A DNA stretch of 64,000 bases from ZC4RG20 sp036381515 (GCA_036381515.1 DASVCR010000052.1:1-64000), one strand, 5' to 3'. Numbered from the stretch's first letter, positions 1 to 9,457 are shown. The notes: generated by a model from the letters alone, not told the origin. Translations and numbers: made by a program.

Positions 1-65
1 TGGCACACTTGTGGGCTTTCCGCCTCGATTCCGCCCCGTTTCCCGCCCATTCGCCCGGAGCGACC

Positions 66-716
66 ATGGATTGGATCTCCTTGTCCGAGCTTGCCGCATT
101 CGCGCAGGTCGTCGTCGTCGACCTCGTTCTTGCCGGCGACAACGCCGTCGTCATCGGCATGGCGGTGGCCGGCCTGCCGAGGGAGCAGCGCGCCCGCGCG
201 ATGTTCATCGGCATCGCCGCCGCGACGGTCCTGCGCATCCTGTTCGCGTCGATCACCGTGCAGCTGCTGCAGGTCATCGGGCTGCTGCTCGCGGGCGGCC
301 TGCTGCTGCTGTGGGTCTCGTGGAAGCTGTGGCGGGAGCTGCAGGCGGCGCGCTACGAGCGGTCGCTGCACGAACCGCACGAGACCGCGGCGGACGCGAA
401 CGGTGAGCCGCGTGCTCGACCGAGGGAAAAGTCGCTGCGGGAGTCGGCGACGCAAATCATCGTCGCCGACGTGTCGATGTCGCTCGACAACGTGCTCGCG
501 GTCGCCGGCGTCGCACGCGAGCACGCGTGGGTGCTCGTGTTCGGGCTCTCGCTGTCGGTCGCGTTGATGGCGTTCGCCGCGGTGATGGTCGCTCGGCTGC
601 TGCAGCGCTTCCACTGGATCGGGTACGTCGGCCTGGCGCTGATCTTCTACGTCTCGCTCAGGATGATCTACGAGGGCACGCTGGAGATCGTTCATGCCGC
701 GAACGGGGTCGTCTGA
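66..716 (+). CDS. TerC/YjbE-family integral membrane protein
   Basis: This 216-residue membrane protein belongs to the TerC family, whose members are linked to metal-ion export or resistance, often manganese, or to metal loading of exported proteins. The family signature appears twice in an inverted-repeat layout: LAGDNAVVIG at residues 22-31 and SMSLDNVLAVAG at about 137-148. The acidic and asparagine residues of these motifs lie inside membrane helices. About six helices are visible, with a charged loop at roughly 95-127. I chose the ATG at 66 because the family signature follows at the usual distance; an upstream in-frame start would add an atypical N-terminus. No partner transporter or yybP-ykoY-type riboswitch is visible, so the transported ion is unknown. 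Confidence 0.85.
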   Translation: MDWISLSELAAFAQVVVVDLVLAGDNAVVIGMAVAGLPREQRARAMFIGIAAATVLRILFASITVQLLQVIGLLLAGGLLLLWVSWKLWRELQAARYERSLHEPHETAADANGEPRARPREKSLRESATQIIVADVSMSLDNVLAVAGVAREHAWVLVFGLSLSVALMAFAAVMVARLLQRFHWIGYVGLALIFYVSLRMIYEGTLEIVHAANGVV

Positions 717-758
717 GGCGCCGCGGGCCGCGGCCGGGGCTCCGGCGCGATGGGCCGG

Positions 759-767
759 TGCTATGAT
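759..767 (+). promoter_or_regulatory. Candidate extended -10 promoter for the metallo-hydrolase gene
   Basis: TGCTATGAT fits an extended -10 element (TG-N-TATRAT). It ends 57 nt before the ATG at 825 and is the only such match in the short gap after the TerC gene. No convincing -35 hexamer is present, which is common for extended -10 promoters. Confidence 0.35.
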
Positions 768-824
768 GGGCCGGGAGGCTGTCCGAGCGACAAGAACGAA
801 CCATCCGAACGGAGGGGGACGGCG

Positions 825-1712
825 ATGCCGAGATTGATCCATCTATCGCTCCTCGCCGGCGCCGTATGCGCCGCGCCGTGCGCCGTCGCGCAGAACGAGG
901 ACTTCTCTGCCGTCGAGATCAAGGTCCACGAGGTCGCCGAGAACCTGTATTACCTCGAGGGCAGGGGCGGCAACATCGGCGTGCTGACGGGCGACGACGG
1001 CGTCGTGCTCATCGACGACCAGTTCGCGCCGCTCACCGAGAAGATCGTTGCCGCGGTCGAGAGCGTTTCGGACGGCGAAATCCTCTACGTGATCAACACG
1101 CACGTGCATCCCGACCATACGGGCGGCAACGAGAACTTCGGCAACCTCGGCGTGCCGATCCTCGCGCACGACAACGTGCGGCTGCGGCTCGCCCGCGGCA
1201 TCCGCGGCGGTCCGCCCGCGCCGGCGGCGGCGCTGCCGATCATCACGTTCTCCGAGTCGACGACGCTCTTCCTGAACGGCGAAGAGATCCGCATCGCGAA
1301 GGTGCCGAACGCGCACACCGACGGCGACAGCGTGATCCATTTCGTGAACGCAAACGTGATCCATACGGGCGACGTGTACCGCACGACGGGCTATCCGCGC
1401 ATCGACGCGGACAACGGCGGCACGGCCGCGGGCACGATCGAGGCGCTCGATGCGATCCTCGCGATGGCGGGGCCCGACACGGTGATCCTGCCCGGCCACG
1501 GCGTCCTCGCCGACCGCGACGACGTCCGCGAGTTCCGCGACATGGTCGCCACGGTCTACGAGCGTGTGAAGCCGATGGTCGAGCAGGGCATGAGCCTCGA
1601 GCAGGTCATCGCCGCCGCGCCGACCAAGGACCTCGACGCGCGCTGGGGCGACCCGAGCGGCTTCCTGCCCGGCCTGTACCAGTCGATCCGCGCCGAGGTC
1701 GATGCTCGATGA
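825..1712 (+). CDS. Secreted metallo-beta-lactamase-fold hydrolase
   Basis: The product (295 aa) is a metallo-beta-lactamase-fold hydrolase with a signal peptide ending near residue 22 (AVAQ), so it acts in the periplasm. The zinc-binding motif THVHPDH is at 92-98. Later ligand regions are visible as HTGD and LPGHG. The overall form, with INTHVHPDHTGG and a cyclase/QuiP-like C-terminus, resembles the SoxH/quinoprotein-relay group of periplasmic MBL proteins rather than a class B beta-lactamase. The ATG at 825 is supported by a strong GGAGGGGG ribosome site at 811-818. The next gene starts 28 nt downstream, so the two are probably co-transcribed. The substrate cannot be read from the sequence. 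Confidence 0.85.
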   Translation: MPRLIHLSLLAGAVCAAPCAVAQNEDFSAVEIKVHEVAENLYYLEGRGGNIGVLTGDDGVVLIDDQFAPLTEKIVAAVESVSDGEILYVINTHVHPDHTGGNENFGNLGVPILAHDNVRLRLARGIRGGPPAPAAALPIITFSESTTLFLNGEEIRIAKVPNAHTDGDSVIHFVNANVIHTGDVYRTTGYPRIDADNGGTAAGTIEALDAILAMAGPDTVILPGHGVLADRDDVREFRDMVATVYERVKPMVEQGMSLEQVIAAAPTKDLDARWGDPSGFLPGLYQSIRAEVDAR

Positions 1713-1740
1713 CCGAGCGCGCGGCGCGTAACGAGACGAG

Positions 1741-2784
1741 GTGAGCCGGCCCAAGGTCCTGATCTACCGGCCCGTCGACGATACCGGCGAATCGCACCGC
1801 CGGCTCGCGGAGGCCGGCTGCGACGTCGTCGCCGACGAGGTCGACCAGGATCGCGGCCGCTTTCTCGCCGCGGCCGAGGGCGCCGACGTGCTCGTCGGCG
1901 CGACGTTCCGCGGCGGCCTGATCGATCGCGAGGTCTTCGCGCGCTGCCCGAACCTGAGGCTCGTCGCGAAGTACACGATCGGCATCGACGACGTCGACGT
2001 CGACGCCGCGACCGAGCTCGGCATCCTCGTCACGCACTCGCCGACCGAGGCGAACTGGGGCGGCGTCGCCGAGGGCACGCTCGCGCTGATGCTCGCGTTC
2101 CTGAAGCGCGTCGGGCCGCGCGACCGGCACGTCAAGGCGGGCGGCTGGCGCGACAAGCGCCTCGAGGGCATCTACGTCGGCCGCCGCGCGGACGGCTACG
2201 CGGGCCTCACGATCGGCATCGTCGGCCTCGGCCGCATCGGCTTCCGCGTCGCGGAGCTCCTGAAGCCGTGGCGGGTCCGGCTCGTCGCGACGGACCCGTA
2301 CGTCGACGACGAGCGCTTCGCGCTCGCGGGCGCCGAGCGCCTGCCGCTCACCGCGCTGCTCGAGCAGTCCGACGTCGTCACGCTCCATTGCAGCCTTACG
2401 GCCGAGACGCGCGGGATGATCGACGCGGCCGCGCTCGCCGCGATGAAGCCCGGCGCGCTGCTCATCAACACGGCGCGCGGGCCGATCGTCGACGTCGATG
2501 CGCTCTGCGATGCGCTCGAGCGGGGGCACCTCGCGGGCGCCGCGCTCGACGTGCTGCCGCAGGAACCGCCGCCGGCGGGCGCGCGGATCCTCGCGCAGGG
2601 CGACAAGGTCATTCTGAGCCCGCACATGGTTGCCGCGAACCAGGGCGGCACGCTGCGGAGCGCGATCCCGTGGGCGACGGACGCGGTGCTCGCGGCGCTC
2701 AGGTCCGAGATCCCGCAATACCTCCACAATCCGGAAGCGATTCCGCGCTGGCGCCGCCGCTTCGGCGGCCGGCCGCTGCTGTGA
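1741..2784 (+). CDS. D-isomer-specific 2-hydroxyacid dehydrogenase (SerA/CtBP-like)
   Basis: This 347-residue protein is an NAD-dependent 2-hydroxyacid dehydrogenase of the SerA/CtBP superfamily. It has the split N- and C-terminal catalytic domain around a Rossmann fold with GLGRIG at 162-167. The catalytic arginine lies in NTARGPIVD, and the catalytic histidine in SPHMVAANQGG near the end. It lacks the C-terminal ACT domain of many phosphoglycerate dehydrogenases, so D-3-phosphoglycerate is not a safe substrate call. Translation starts at GTG 1741, directly after a purine-rich GAGACGAGG. It follows the MBL gene closely on the same strand, which suggests a two-gene unit. Confidence 0.85.
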   Translation: MSRPKVLIYRPVDDTGESHRRLAEAGCDVVADEVDQDRGRFLAAAEGADVLVGATFRGGLIDREVFARCPNLRLVAKYTIGIDDVDVDAATELGILVTHSPTEANWGGVAEGTLALMLAFLKRVGPRDRHVKAGGWRDKRLEGIYVGRRADGYAGLTIGIVGLGRIGFRVAELLKPWRVRLVATDPYVDDERFALAGAERLPLTALLEQSDVVTLHCSLTAETRGMIDAAALAAMKPGALLINTARGPIVDVDALCDALERGHLAGAALDVLPQEPPPAGARILAQGDKVILSPHMVAANQGGTLRSAIPWATDAVLAALRSEIPQYLHNPEAIPRWRRRFGGRPLL

Positions 2785-2850
2785 CGTTCCGGGAGGACGA
2801 CCGCGGCGCGGATCGATCGTCGGGCGCGGCCGCGTCGGCGCCGCGGCCGG

Positions 2851-3945
2851 CTACGGCGAGCGGCGCGCGAGCTCGGCGGCGATCGCCGCGTGGCGCACCT
2901 CGCCGGCCGCGATGTTGAGGCCGGACGCGAGGCGCGGGTCGCGCTCCGACGCCTTCTGCCACCCGTGGTCCGCGAGCGCGCGTACGTACGGCAGCGTCGC
3001 GTTGACGAGCGCCTGCGTCGCCGTGCGCGGCACGGCGGCCGGGATGTTCGTCACGCAGTAGTGCAGCACGCCGTCGACGACGAAGACCGGATCCGCGTGC
3101 GTCGTCGGCCGGCTCGTCGCGAAGCAGCCGCCCTGATCGATTGCGACGTCGACCGCGACCGCACCCTTCGGCATCGACGCGATCATCTCGCGCGTGACGA
3201 GCTTCGGCGCGCTGCGTCCCGGGATCAGCACCGTGCCGACGACGAGCGCGGAGCGCGCGACGTTGCGCGCGATCGAGTCGGCCGTCGAGTACTCGGTATG
3301 AATCGCGCCGCCGTAGCGGACGGCGAGGCGCTCGAGCTTGTCGACGTCCGTATCGAGGACGGTGACCTCGGCGCCGAGCCCGACCGCCGCCTCGACGGCG
3401 CCCGTGCCCGCGACCCCGGCGCCGATCACCGTCACGCGTGCGGCGGGGACGCCCGGCACGCCGCCGAGCAGCACGCCCATGCCGCCCGCCGGCTTCTCGA
3501 GGAACCTCGCGCCCGACTGCACCGCGAGCCGGCCCGCGATCCGGCTCATCGGCGCGAGCAGCGGCAGGCCGCCTTGCGGCGACGTGACGGTCTCGTAGGC
3601 GAAGGCCGCGGCACCCGAGCGCTGCAGGCCGAGCGCGAGCCCGGGATCGGCCGCAAGATGCAGGTACGAGAACAGCACGTGATGCGGACGAAGCCGCGCG
3701 ACCTCCTCGCGCTGAGGCTCCTTGACCTTGACGATGAGCTCGGCCTCGTCGAACACGGCCGGGGCCGACGGGAGCACGCGCGCGCCGGCCGCCGCGTACT
3801 CGCCGTCCGAGAAGCCGGCGGCCGTGCCGGCGCCCGCTTCCACGACGACCGTGTGCCCCGCGGCGGCGAGCTCGCGGCACGCCGCAGGGGTCAGACCCAC
3901 ACGATGCTCGTCGCTCTTGATCTCTTTCGGTACGCCGATTTGCAT
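2851..3945 (-). CDS. ald: Alanine dehydrogenase
   Basis: The enzyme interconverts L-alanine and pyruvate plus ammonia with NAD(H), linking amino-acid catabolism to central metabolism in the cytoplasm. At 364 aa it is a standard family length. Key residues fall at canonical positions: Arg15 (substrate carboxylate), Lys75 in VKVKEP, His96 in SYLHLAAD, and the NAD-binding GAGVAG at 175-180. The N-terminus MQIGVPKEIK is typical and fixes the start. It is transcribed against its neighbours and ends convergently with the dehydrogenase gene at 2784. The start has no Shine-Dalgarno site; a -10-like hexamer lies 6 nt before the ATG (see promoter entry). Confidence 0.95.
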   Translation of the reverse strand: MQIGVPKEIKSDEHRVGLTPAACRELAAAGHTVVVEAGAGTAAGFSDGEYAAAGARVLPSAPAVFDEAELIVKVKEPQREEVARLRPHHVLFSYLHLAADPGLALGLQRSGAAAFAYETVTSPQGGLPLLAPMSRIAGRLAVQSGARFLEKPAGGMGVLLGGVPGVPAARVTVIGAGVAGTGAVEAAVGLGAEVTVLDTDVDKLERLAVRYGGAIHTEYSTADSIARNVARSALVVGTVLIPGRSAPKLVTREMIASMPKGAVAVDVAIDQGGCFATSRPTTHADPVFVVDGVLHYCVTNIPAAVPRTATQALVNATLPYVRALADHGWQKASERDPRLASGLNIAAGEVRHAAIAAELARRSP

Positions 3946-3951
3946 CGGACC

Positions 3952-3981
3952 ACGTTACGGGCACCTCATGACCGCTGTCCA
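3952..3981 (-). promoter_or_regulatory. Putative ald promoter, possibly giving a leaderless transcript
   Basis: On the minus strand, TGGACA (3981-3976; 5 of 6 matches to the -35 consensus) is followed after 18 bp by TAACGT (3957-3952). Only 6 nt separate this -10-like hexamer from the ald ATG. A start of transcription at the usual distance would coincide with the A of the ATG. This is inference from spacing only. Confidence 0.45.
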
Positions 3982-4058
3982 GCGCCGTGAGACGATCGCT
4001 TGAACGCCGTTTCGCGCGAATGTTACCGTCGCGGCGCTTTCCACGAAGGAACCCTCCT

Positions 4059-5363
4059 ATGGCCGACGCCACGCCGAGCCGCAGACGCGAGGTCTGGTCC
4101 TGGGCGCTGTACGACTTCGCGAACTCGCCGTTCACGACGCTGGTCGTGACGTTCGTCTACGCGACGTACTTCACGCAGGCGATTGCCGACGACCCGGCGC
4201 ACGGAACGGCGCTCTGGTCGCGAGGCGTCACGATCACGGCGATCGTCGTCGCGCTCTGCTCGCCGGTGCTCGGCGCGCTCGCGGACCGGGGCGGCTTCCG
4301 CAAGCTCTTCGTCGTGCTGTCGACGCTCGTCTGCGCCGGCGCGACCGCGCTGCTCTATCCCGTGATGCCGGGAGAGGTCGTCGCCGCGCTCGTGCTGTTC
4401 GTCGTCGCGAACATCGCGTACGAGTTCGGCACCGTGTTCTACAACGCGTTCCTACCGGAGATCGCCGACGAGGGCAAGATCGGCCGGATCTCGGGGCTCG
4501 GCTGGGGGCTCGGCTACTTCGGCGGCCTCCTCGCGCTCGTGCTCGCGCTCGTCACGCTCGTGCAGCCCGAGACGCCGTGGTTCGGCTTCTCGACCGAGAA
4601 CGGCGAGAACGTGCGCGCGACGAACCTGCTCGTCGCCGCGTGGTTCGTCGTGTTCAGCGTGCCGCTGCTCCTGTGGGTCGACGAGGACAAGTCGCGCGTG
4701 TCGCCGCCCGGCCAGGTGATCCGCGACGGCTGGCTGCAGCTCAAGCATACGTTCCGGCAGGTCCGCCGCTACCGGCAGACGGTCCGCTTCCTGATCGCAA
4801 GGCTCATCTACAACGACGGCCTCGTCACCGTGTTCGCGTTCGGCGGCATCTACGCGGCCGGGACGTTCGGCTTCACGATCGAGCGGGTGCTCCTGTTCGG
4901 CATCGTGATCAATATCGCGGCGGGCGCCTCGGCGATCGCGATGGGGCTCCTCGATGACTGGATCGGCGGCAAGCGCACGATCGTCGTGTCGCTGGTCGGC
5001 CTGATCGTCGCGACGGCCCTCGCGATCACGGCGACGAGCGAGCTGTGGCTCTGGGTCGCGGGCATCCTGATAGGCATCTTCACCGGGCCGAACCAGTCCG
5101 CGAGCCGCTCGCTGATGGGACGCTTCGTGCCGAAGGCGGTCGAGAACGAGTTCTTCGGTTTCTTCGCGTTCTCGGGCAAGCTGACGGCGTTCATCGGGCC
5201 GTTCCTGCTCGGCGCGTTGACGGACGCCACGGGATCGCAGCGCGTCGGCGTGTCGATCGTGCTCGTGCTGTTCGTGATCGGCCTCGCACTGCTTCTCACC
5301 GTCGACGAGCAGGAGGGCAAGGCCGCGGCGAAGGCCGCGACGCCGGCGCCCGTAACGGCATAG
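4059..5363 (+). CDS. MFS transporter, UMF1 (Atg22-like) family
   Basis: This 434-residue polytopic protein has about 12 predicted helices and belongs to the UMF1/Atg22-like branch of the major facilitator superfamily. Supporting motifs are the N-terminal WSWALYDFANSPF, SPVLGALADRGGFRK in the loop between helices 2 and 3, and GPNQSASRS in the second half. Eukaryotic Atg22 is linked to vacuolar amino-acid efflux; bacterial substrates are mostly undefined. The ATG at 4059 is preferred over an in-frame upstream start because the signature begins soon after it and AAGGAA lies at 4046-4051. The amidohydrolase gene begins 26 nt after its stop. An operon in which the transporter supplies the peptidase-like enzyme is plausible but unproved. 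Confidence 0.85.
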   Translation: MADATPSRRREVWSWALYDFANSPFTTLVVTFVYATYFTQAIADDPAHGTALWSRGVTITAIVVALCSPVLGALADRGGFRKLFVVLSTLVCAGATALLYPVMPGEVVAALVLFVVANIAYEFGTVFYNAFLPEIADEGKIGRISGLGWGLGYFGGLLALVLALVTLVQPETPWFGFSTENGENVRATNLLVAAWFVVFSVPLLLWVDEDKSRVSPPGQVIRDGWLQLKHTFRQVRRYRQTVRFLIARLIYNDGLVTVFAFGGIYAAGTFGFTIERVLLFGIVINIAAGASAIAMGLLDDWIGGKRTIVVSLVGLIVATALAITATSELWLWVAGILIGIFTGPNQSASRSLMGRFVPKAVENEFFGFFAFSGKLTAFIGPFLLGALTDATGSQRVGVSIVLVLFVIGLALLLTVDEQEGKAAAKAATPAPVTA

Positions 5364-5389
5364 CGGGCCGGCAAGCGGGGGAGGGTAAC

Positions 5390-6586
5390 GTGGTGGGCAC
5401 CGTCACGGCGAAGACGCTCCCGGGGATCGAGGCGAGACGCGACGAGCTCGTGTCGTGGCGGCGCGACCTGCACGCCCATCCGGAGCTCGCGTACGACGAG
5501 CGGCGCACGTCCGCGTTCGTCGCGGCAGAGCTCCGCCGCATCGGCCTCGACGTCGAGGTCGGTCTCGCGAGGACGGGCGTCGTCGCGACGCTGTCGACCG
5601 GAGACGGCCCGTCCGTCGGGCTTCGCGCGGACATGGACGCGCTGCCGATCCGCGAGGCGAACGTTTTCGCGCACCGTTCCCGCTTCGACGGCCGCATGCA
5701 TGCGTGCGGCCACGACGGCCACACGGTCATGCTGCTCGCCGCGGCGCGGGAGCTTGCGGAGCGGCCGCGCTTTCGCGGCACGGTCCGCTTCGTCTTTCAG
5801 CCCGCCGAGGAAGCGGCCGGCGGCGCACGGGCGATGATCGACGACGGGCTCTTCGAGCGCTTCCCGATGGATCGCGTGTTCGGCATGCACAACTGGCCGG
5901 GCCTTCCGGCCGGCCGCTTCGCGATGCGCGCGGGACCGCTGATGGCATCGATCGACTGCTTCGATGCGCGGATAGGCGGGCGGGGCACGCACGGCGCGCT
6001 GCCGCACGAAGGCATCGATCCCGTGCTCGCCGCCGCGCAAGCGGTCGTCGCGCTGCAGGGCATCGTGAGCCGCAACGTGGATCCGCGCCGCGCGGCCGTA
6101 TTGAGCGTCACGAAGCTCGCTGCGGGGCACGCGCATAACGTTATTCCCGAATCCGCGGATCTTTCGGGCACGCTGCGCGCGCTCGACCCGGACGTGCGTG
6201 CGTTGCTGAAGCGGCGTCTGACCGAGGTCGTGTCCGCGACGGCGGCCGCGCACGGTGCGTCCGCGGACGTCAGGTTCGTCTTCGAGAATCCGCCCGTCGT
6301 CAACGACCGCGATGCGGTCGTGCTCGCGTCGGCCGCAGCGGCGTCGCTGGTCGGCGACGCCGCCGTCGACGCGGACGCCGAGCCCGTGCTCGCGTCCGAG
6401 GACTTCGCCGTCATGCTCGAGAAGCGGCCGGGCTGCTACGTGTTCATCGGCAACGGCGGCGGGCCGGGCGGCTGCGCGATTCACGACCCGTCCTACGACT
6501 TCAACGACGAGATCCTGACGCTCGGCGCATCGTACTGGGTGCGCGTCGCCGAGGCGGCGCTCGGGAGCGTGAACGCACTCGGTTGA
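5390..6586 (+). CDS. M20-family amidohydrolase (hippurate hydrolase-like)
   Basis: The product (398 aa) is a metal-dependent amidohydrolase of the M20D/HipO group, which cleaves N-acyl amino acids such as hippurate, N-acetyl-diaminopimelate or IAA conjugates. Characteristic features are RRDLHAHPEL at 24-33, the metal-binding GRMHACGHDGH (Cys106, His108) and QPAEEAAGGA (Glu140/141). HNWP near residue 167 supplies another ligand, and a dimerisation domain follows. Translation starts at GTG 5390 (an alternative GTG is at 5393), directly behind a strong GGGGGAGGG ribosome site. It sits 26 nt behind the MFS transporter gene, so a shared transcript is likely. The exact acyl substrate is unknown. 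Confidence 0.9.
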   Translation: MVGTVTAKTLPGIEARRDELVSWRRDLHAHPELAYDERRTSAFVAAELRRIGLDVEVGLARTGVVATLSTGDGPSVGLRADMDALPIREANVFAHRSRFDGRMHACGHDGHTVMLLAAARELAERPRFRGTVRFVFQPAEEAAGGARAMIDDGLFERFPMDRVFGMHNWPGLPAGRFAMRAGPLMASIDCFDARIGGRGTHGALPHEGIDPVLAAAQAVVALQGIVSRNVDPRRAAVLSVTKLAAGHAHNVIPESADLSGTLRALDPDVRALLKRRLTEVVSATAAAHGASADVRFVFENPPVVNDRDAVVLASAAAASLVGDAAVDADAEPVLASEDFAVMLEKRPGCYVFIGNGGGPGGCAIHDPSYDFNDEILTLGASYWVRVAEAALGSVNALG

Positions 6587-6648
6587 GAGGACGTCGGTCG
6601 GCGGCGTATTCTGTCGGCCCCTTTTTCAAGCCAAGGAACGCGCTGCCC

Positions 6649-7626
6649 GTGTCTTCTCGGAAAATCCTCTTCGTCTTTCCCGGACAGGGGTCCCAGTACG
6701 CCGGCATGGGCTCGGATTTGGTCGAGGAGTTTCCGGCGGCGCGCGACGTCTACGAGCGCGCGAGCGACGTCGTCAAGTACGACATGCGCGAGCTCTCGTT
6801 CCGCGATCCGCGCGGCGAGCTCGACCAGACGCGGTTCACGCAGCCCGCGCTCCTGACGCACGAGTACGCATGCCTCGAGGCGCTCAAGAGCGTCGCGGGC
6901 GACGTCCGTCCGACACTCGCGGCCGGCCACAGCCTCGGCGAGTACACGGCGCTCGTCGCCGCCGGTGCGCTCGCGTTCGAGGACGCGCTCGCGCTCGTCG
7001 CGAAGCGCGGCGAGCTGATGGGCCGCCTCGGGCGCGGCGGCATGGTCGCGACGACGCTCGACGCGGATTCCGCCGCGTCGCTCGCCGAGCGGCACTTCTG
7101 CGGCATCGGCGGCATCAACCTGCCGGATCAGACCGTGATCGCGGGCGACGACGCGGACCTCGAGCAGCTGCTCGAGGACCTCGCCGGCCGTTTCCCCGGC
7201 AAGCGCGCGATCCGGCTGAACACCGAGGGCGCGTTTCATACGTTCCTGATGGTCGAGGCGGCGCTCGAGTTTCGCGCCGTGCTCGAGGCGACGCCGTTTG
7301 CTTCGCCGACGCTCGGCGTTCTGTCGAATTACACCGGCCGGCTGCACGACACGGACGCGAAGGCGATCCGCTCGCGCCTGTTCTTCCAGCTCTTCAACCC
7401 GGTGCGCTGGTATGCGTGCATGAACACGGCCCTCGATGCGGGCGTCGACCTGATCGTCGAGCTCGGCGGCGGCATCGGCAAAGGCGACGGGCCCGCCGCG
7501 AAGCGGCCGAATCTCGAGGGAATTGTCAAGAAGTCCTTGAAATCGCGCGACGGGCAGGCGCAATATTTGCCCGCCGTCAATTCCGCCGGCATTCGCACGG
7601 CGGGCCAGCAACTGACAGGGCCGTGA
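6649..7626 (+). CDS. Malonyl-CoA:ACP transacylase-like protein (FabD family)
   Basis: This 325-residue acyltransferase belongs to the FabD family, which moves malonyl groups from CoA to an acyl carrier protein. GQGSQ at 12-16 supplies the oxyanion hole. The nucleophile is Ser95 in GHSLGEYTA, the CoA/malonate arginine is near 120 (VAKRGELM), and the catalytic His is 197 in GAFHTFLM. No fabH, fabG or acpP lies beside it, so it is probably not the housekeeping fab-cluster copy and may serve a specialised acyl pathway. GTG 6649 is chosen because AAGGAA lies at 6633 and the fold begins at once. A -10-like TATTCT is at 6607-6612. The sulfurylase gene follows after 118 bp. Confidence 0.85.
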   Translation: MSSRKILFVFPGQGSQYAGMGSDLVEEFPAARDVYERASDVVKYDMRELSFRDPRGELDQTRFTQPALLTHEYACLEALKSVAGDVRPTLAAGHSLGEYTALVAAGALAFEDALALVAKRGELMGRLGRGGMVATTLDADSAASLAERHFCGIGGINLPDQTVIAGDDADLEQLLEDLAGRFPGKRAIRLNTEGAFHTFLMVEAALEFRAVLEATPFASPTLGVLSNYTGRLHDTDAKAIRSRLFFQLFNPVRWYACMNTALDAGVDLIVELGGGIGKGDGPAAKRPNLEGIVKKSLKSRDGQAQYLPAVNSAGIRTAGQQLTGP

Positions 7627-7744
7627 GACCGGTGCCCGGAACGCGCGCTTGCGAGCCGGTTCCGGATTCCGCCCATCGTTCGTTCGGAGCGTCAAGCCGG
7701 TGGCATTGCCGCATCGCCAAGAATACCTCGAGGAGTGAAAAGGT

Positions 7745-9457
7745 ATGGGAGCGTTCAAGGAAGCCCACGGAGGGGAACTGAAGGATTTGTATCTCCCGGT
7801 CGCGGAGCGGCAGGAAGAGAAACGGCGCGCGCGCGACATGCGCTCCTGGGACCTGACGATGCGCCAGCTCTGCGACATCGAGCTGCTGCTGAACGGCGCG
7901 TTCTCGCCGCTCGAAGGCTTCATGACCCAGGCCGACTACGACAGCGTCGTCGAGCGGATGCGGCTCGCGAGCGGCGTGCTGTGGCCGATGCCGATCACGC
8001 TCGACGTCACCGAGGACTTCGCGGCGGAGCTCAAGGTCGGCGAGACGATCGCGCTGCGTGATCAGGAAGGCGTCCTGATCGCGACGCTCGAGGTGTCGGA
8101 CATCTACCGCCCGGACAAGACCCGCGAGGCCCAGGGCGTCTTTCGCACGACCGACGAGGCGCATCCCGGCGTCCGCTACCTGATGCGCCAGGCGCATCCG
8201 GTGTACGTAGGCGGCAAGCTGCGCGGCGTCGAGGCGCCGACGCACTACGACTTCAAGCATCTCCGCGACACGCCGCGCGAGATCCGCGAGCGCTTCGCGA
8301 AGCTCGGCTGGCGCAAGGTCGTCGCGTTTCAGACGCGCAATCCGATGCACCGCGCGCATTTCGAGCTCACGTTCCGCGCGGCGAAGGAGGCCGAGGCGAA
8401 CCTGCTGATCCAGCCCGTCGTCGGCATGACGAAGCCCGGCGACGTCGACCACTTCACGCGCGTGCGCTGCTACGAGCACGTGCTGAGTCATTATCCGGAG
8501 CAGACGACGACGCTGAGCCTGCTGCCGCTCGCGATGCGCATGGGCGGCCCGCGCGAGGCGCTGTGGCACGCGATCATCCGCAAGAACTACGGGTGCACGC
8601 ACTTCATCGTCGGCCGCGACCACGCGGGCCCCGGACTCGGCAGCGACGGTAAGCCGTTCTACGGTCCGTACGACGCGCAGCGGCTGATGCAGGAGCATGC
8701 CGAAGAGCTCAACATCACGATGGTTCCGTTCAAGAACATGGTTTACGTCGAGGACCGCGCGCAGTACATGCCGGAGGACGAGGTCGACGAGTCCATGCGG
8801 ACGCTGAGCCTGTCCGGCACGGAGCTCCGGAGGCGCCTGCGCGAGGGCGTCGAGATTCCCGAGTGGTTCTCGTTCCCCGAGGTCGTCGAGGAGCTGCGCC
8901 GGACGCACCCGCCGCGGCACAAGCAGGGCTTCACGGTCTTCTTCACCGGCCTGTCGGGCTCGGGCAAGTCGACGATCGCGAACGCGCTGATGGTGAAGCT
9001 GATGGAGATGGGCGGGCGTCCGGTGACGCTGCTCGACGGGGACATCGTGCGCAAGCATCTGTCGAGCGAGCTCGGCTTCTCGAAGGAGCACCGCGATCTC
9101 AACATCCTCAGGATCGGGTTCGTCGCGAGCGAGATCACGAAGAACGGCGGCGTCGCGATCTGCGCGCCGATCGCGCCGTACGCGGCGACCCGCCGGCAGG
9201 TGCGGGAGATGATCGAGCCGCTGGGCGGCTTCCTCGAGATCCACGTCGCGACGCCGCTCGAGGTGTGCGAGCAGCGCGACCGCAAGGGCCTCTATGCGAA
9301 GGCGCGCGCCGGGATCATCAAGAGCTTCACGGGCATCAGCGACCCGTACGAGGAGCCCGAGAAGCCCGAGATGCGCATCGACACCACCGAGCTCACGCCG
9401 GACCTCGCGGCGCACCGCATCATCGTCAAGCTCGAGAGCCTCGGCTTCATCCGCTGA
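7745..9457 (+). CDS. Bifunctional sulfate adenylyltransferase / adenylylsulfate kinase
   Basis: This 570-aa fusion activates sulfate in two steps: ATP sulfurylase makes APS, and APS kinase phosphorylates it to PAPS. The N-terminal half is the Sat domain, with the nucleotide-binding QTRNPMHRAHFE near residue 196 and GRDHAGPG downstream. The C-terminal CysC domain carries the P-loop GLSGSGKST at about 402-410 and the DGD of LLDGDIVRKHL. This is the single-chain Sat-CysC arrangement rather than the CysDN/CysC system of enteric bacteria. PAPS could feed sulfite production or sulfotransferases; a PAPS-dependent sulfotransferase is encoded at 55926 and a sulfite reductase at 17084, both far away. 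A GAGGAG site precedes the ATG. Confidence 0.95.
   Translation: MGAFKEAHGGELKDLYLPVAERQEEKRRARDMRSWDLTMRQLCDIELLLNGAFSPLEGFMTQADYDSVVERMRLASGVLWPMPITLDVTEDFAAELKVGETIALRDQEGVLIATLEVSDIYRPDKTREAQGVFRTTDEAHPGVRYLMRQAHPVYVGGKLRGVEAPTHYDFKHLRDTPREIRERFAKLGWRKVVAFQTRNPMHRAHFELTFRAAKEAEANLLIQPVVGMTKPGDVDHFTRVRCYEHVLSHYPEQTTTLSLLPLAMRMGGPREALWHAIIRKNYGCTHFIVGRDHAGPGLGSDGKPFYGPYDAQRLMQEHAEELNITMVPFKNMVYVEDRAQYMPEDEVDESMRTLSLSGTELRRRLREGVEIPEWFSFPEVVEELRRTHPPRHKQGFTVFFTGLSGSGKSTIANALMVKLMEMGGRPVTLLDGDIVRKHLSSELGFSKEHRDLNILRIGFVASEITKNGGVAICAPIAPYAATRRQVREMIEPLGGFLEIHVATPLEVCEQRDRKGLYAKARAGIIKSFTGISDPYEEPEKPEMRIDTTELTPDLAAHRIIVKLESLGFIR

Noticed and set aside
1..20. Sigma-54 promoter resembling TGGCAC-N5-TTGC at the window edge
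   Set aside because: The -12 half reads TGGGC instead of TTGC, so the match fails at essential positions.
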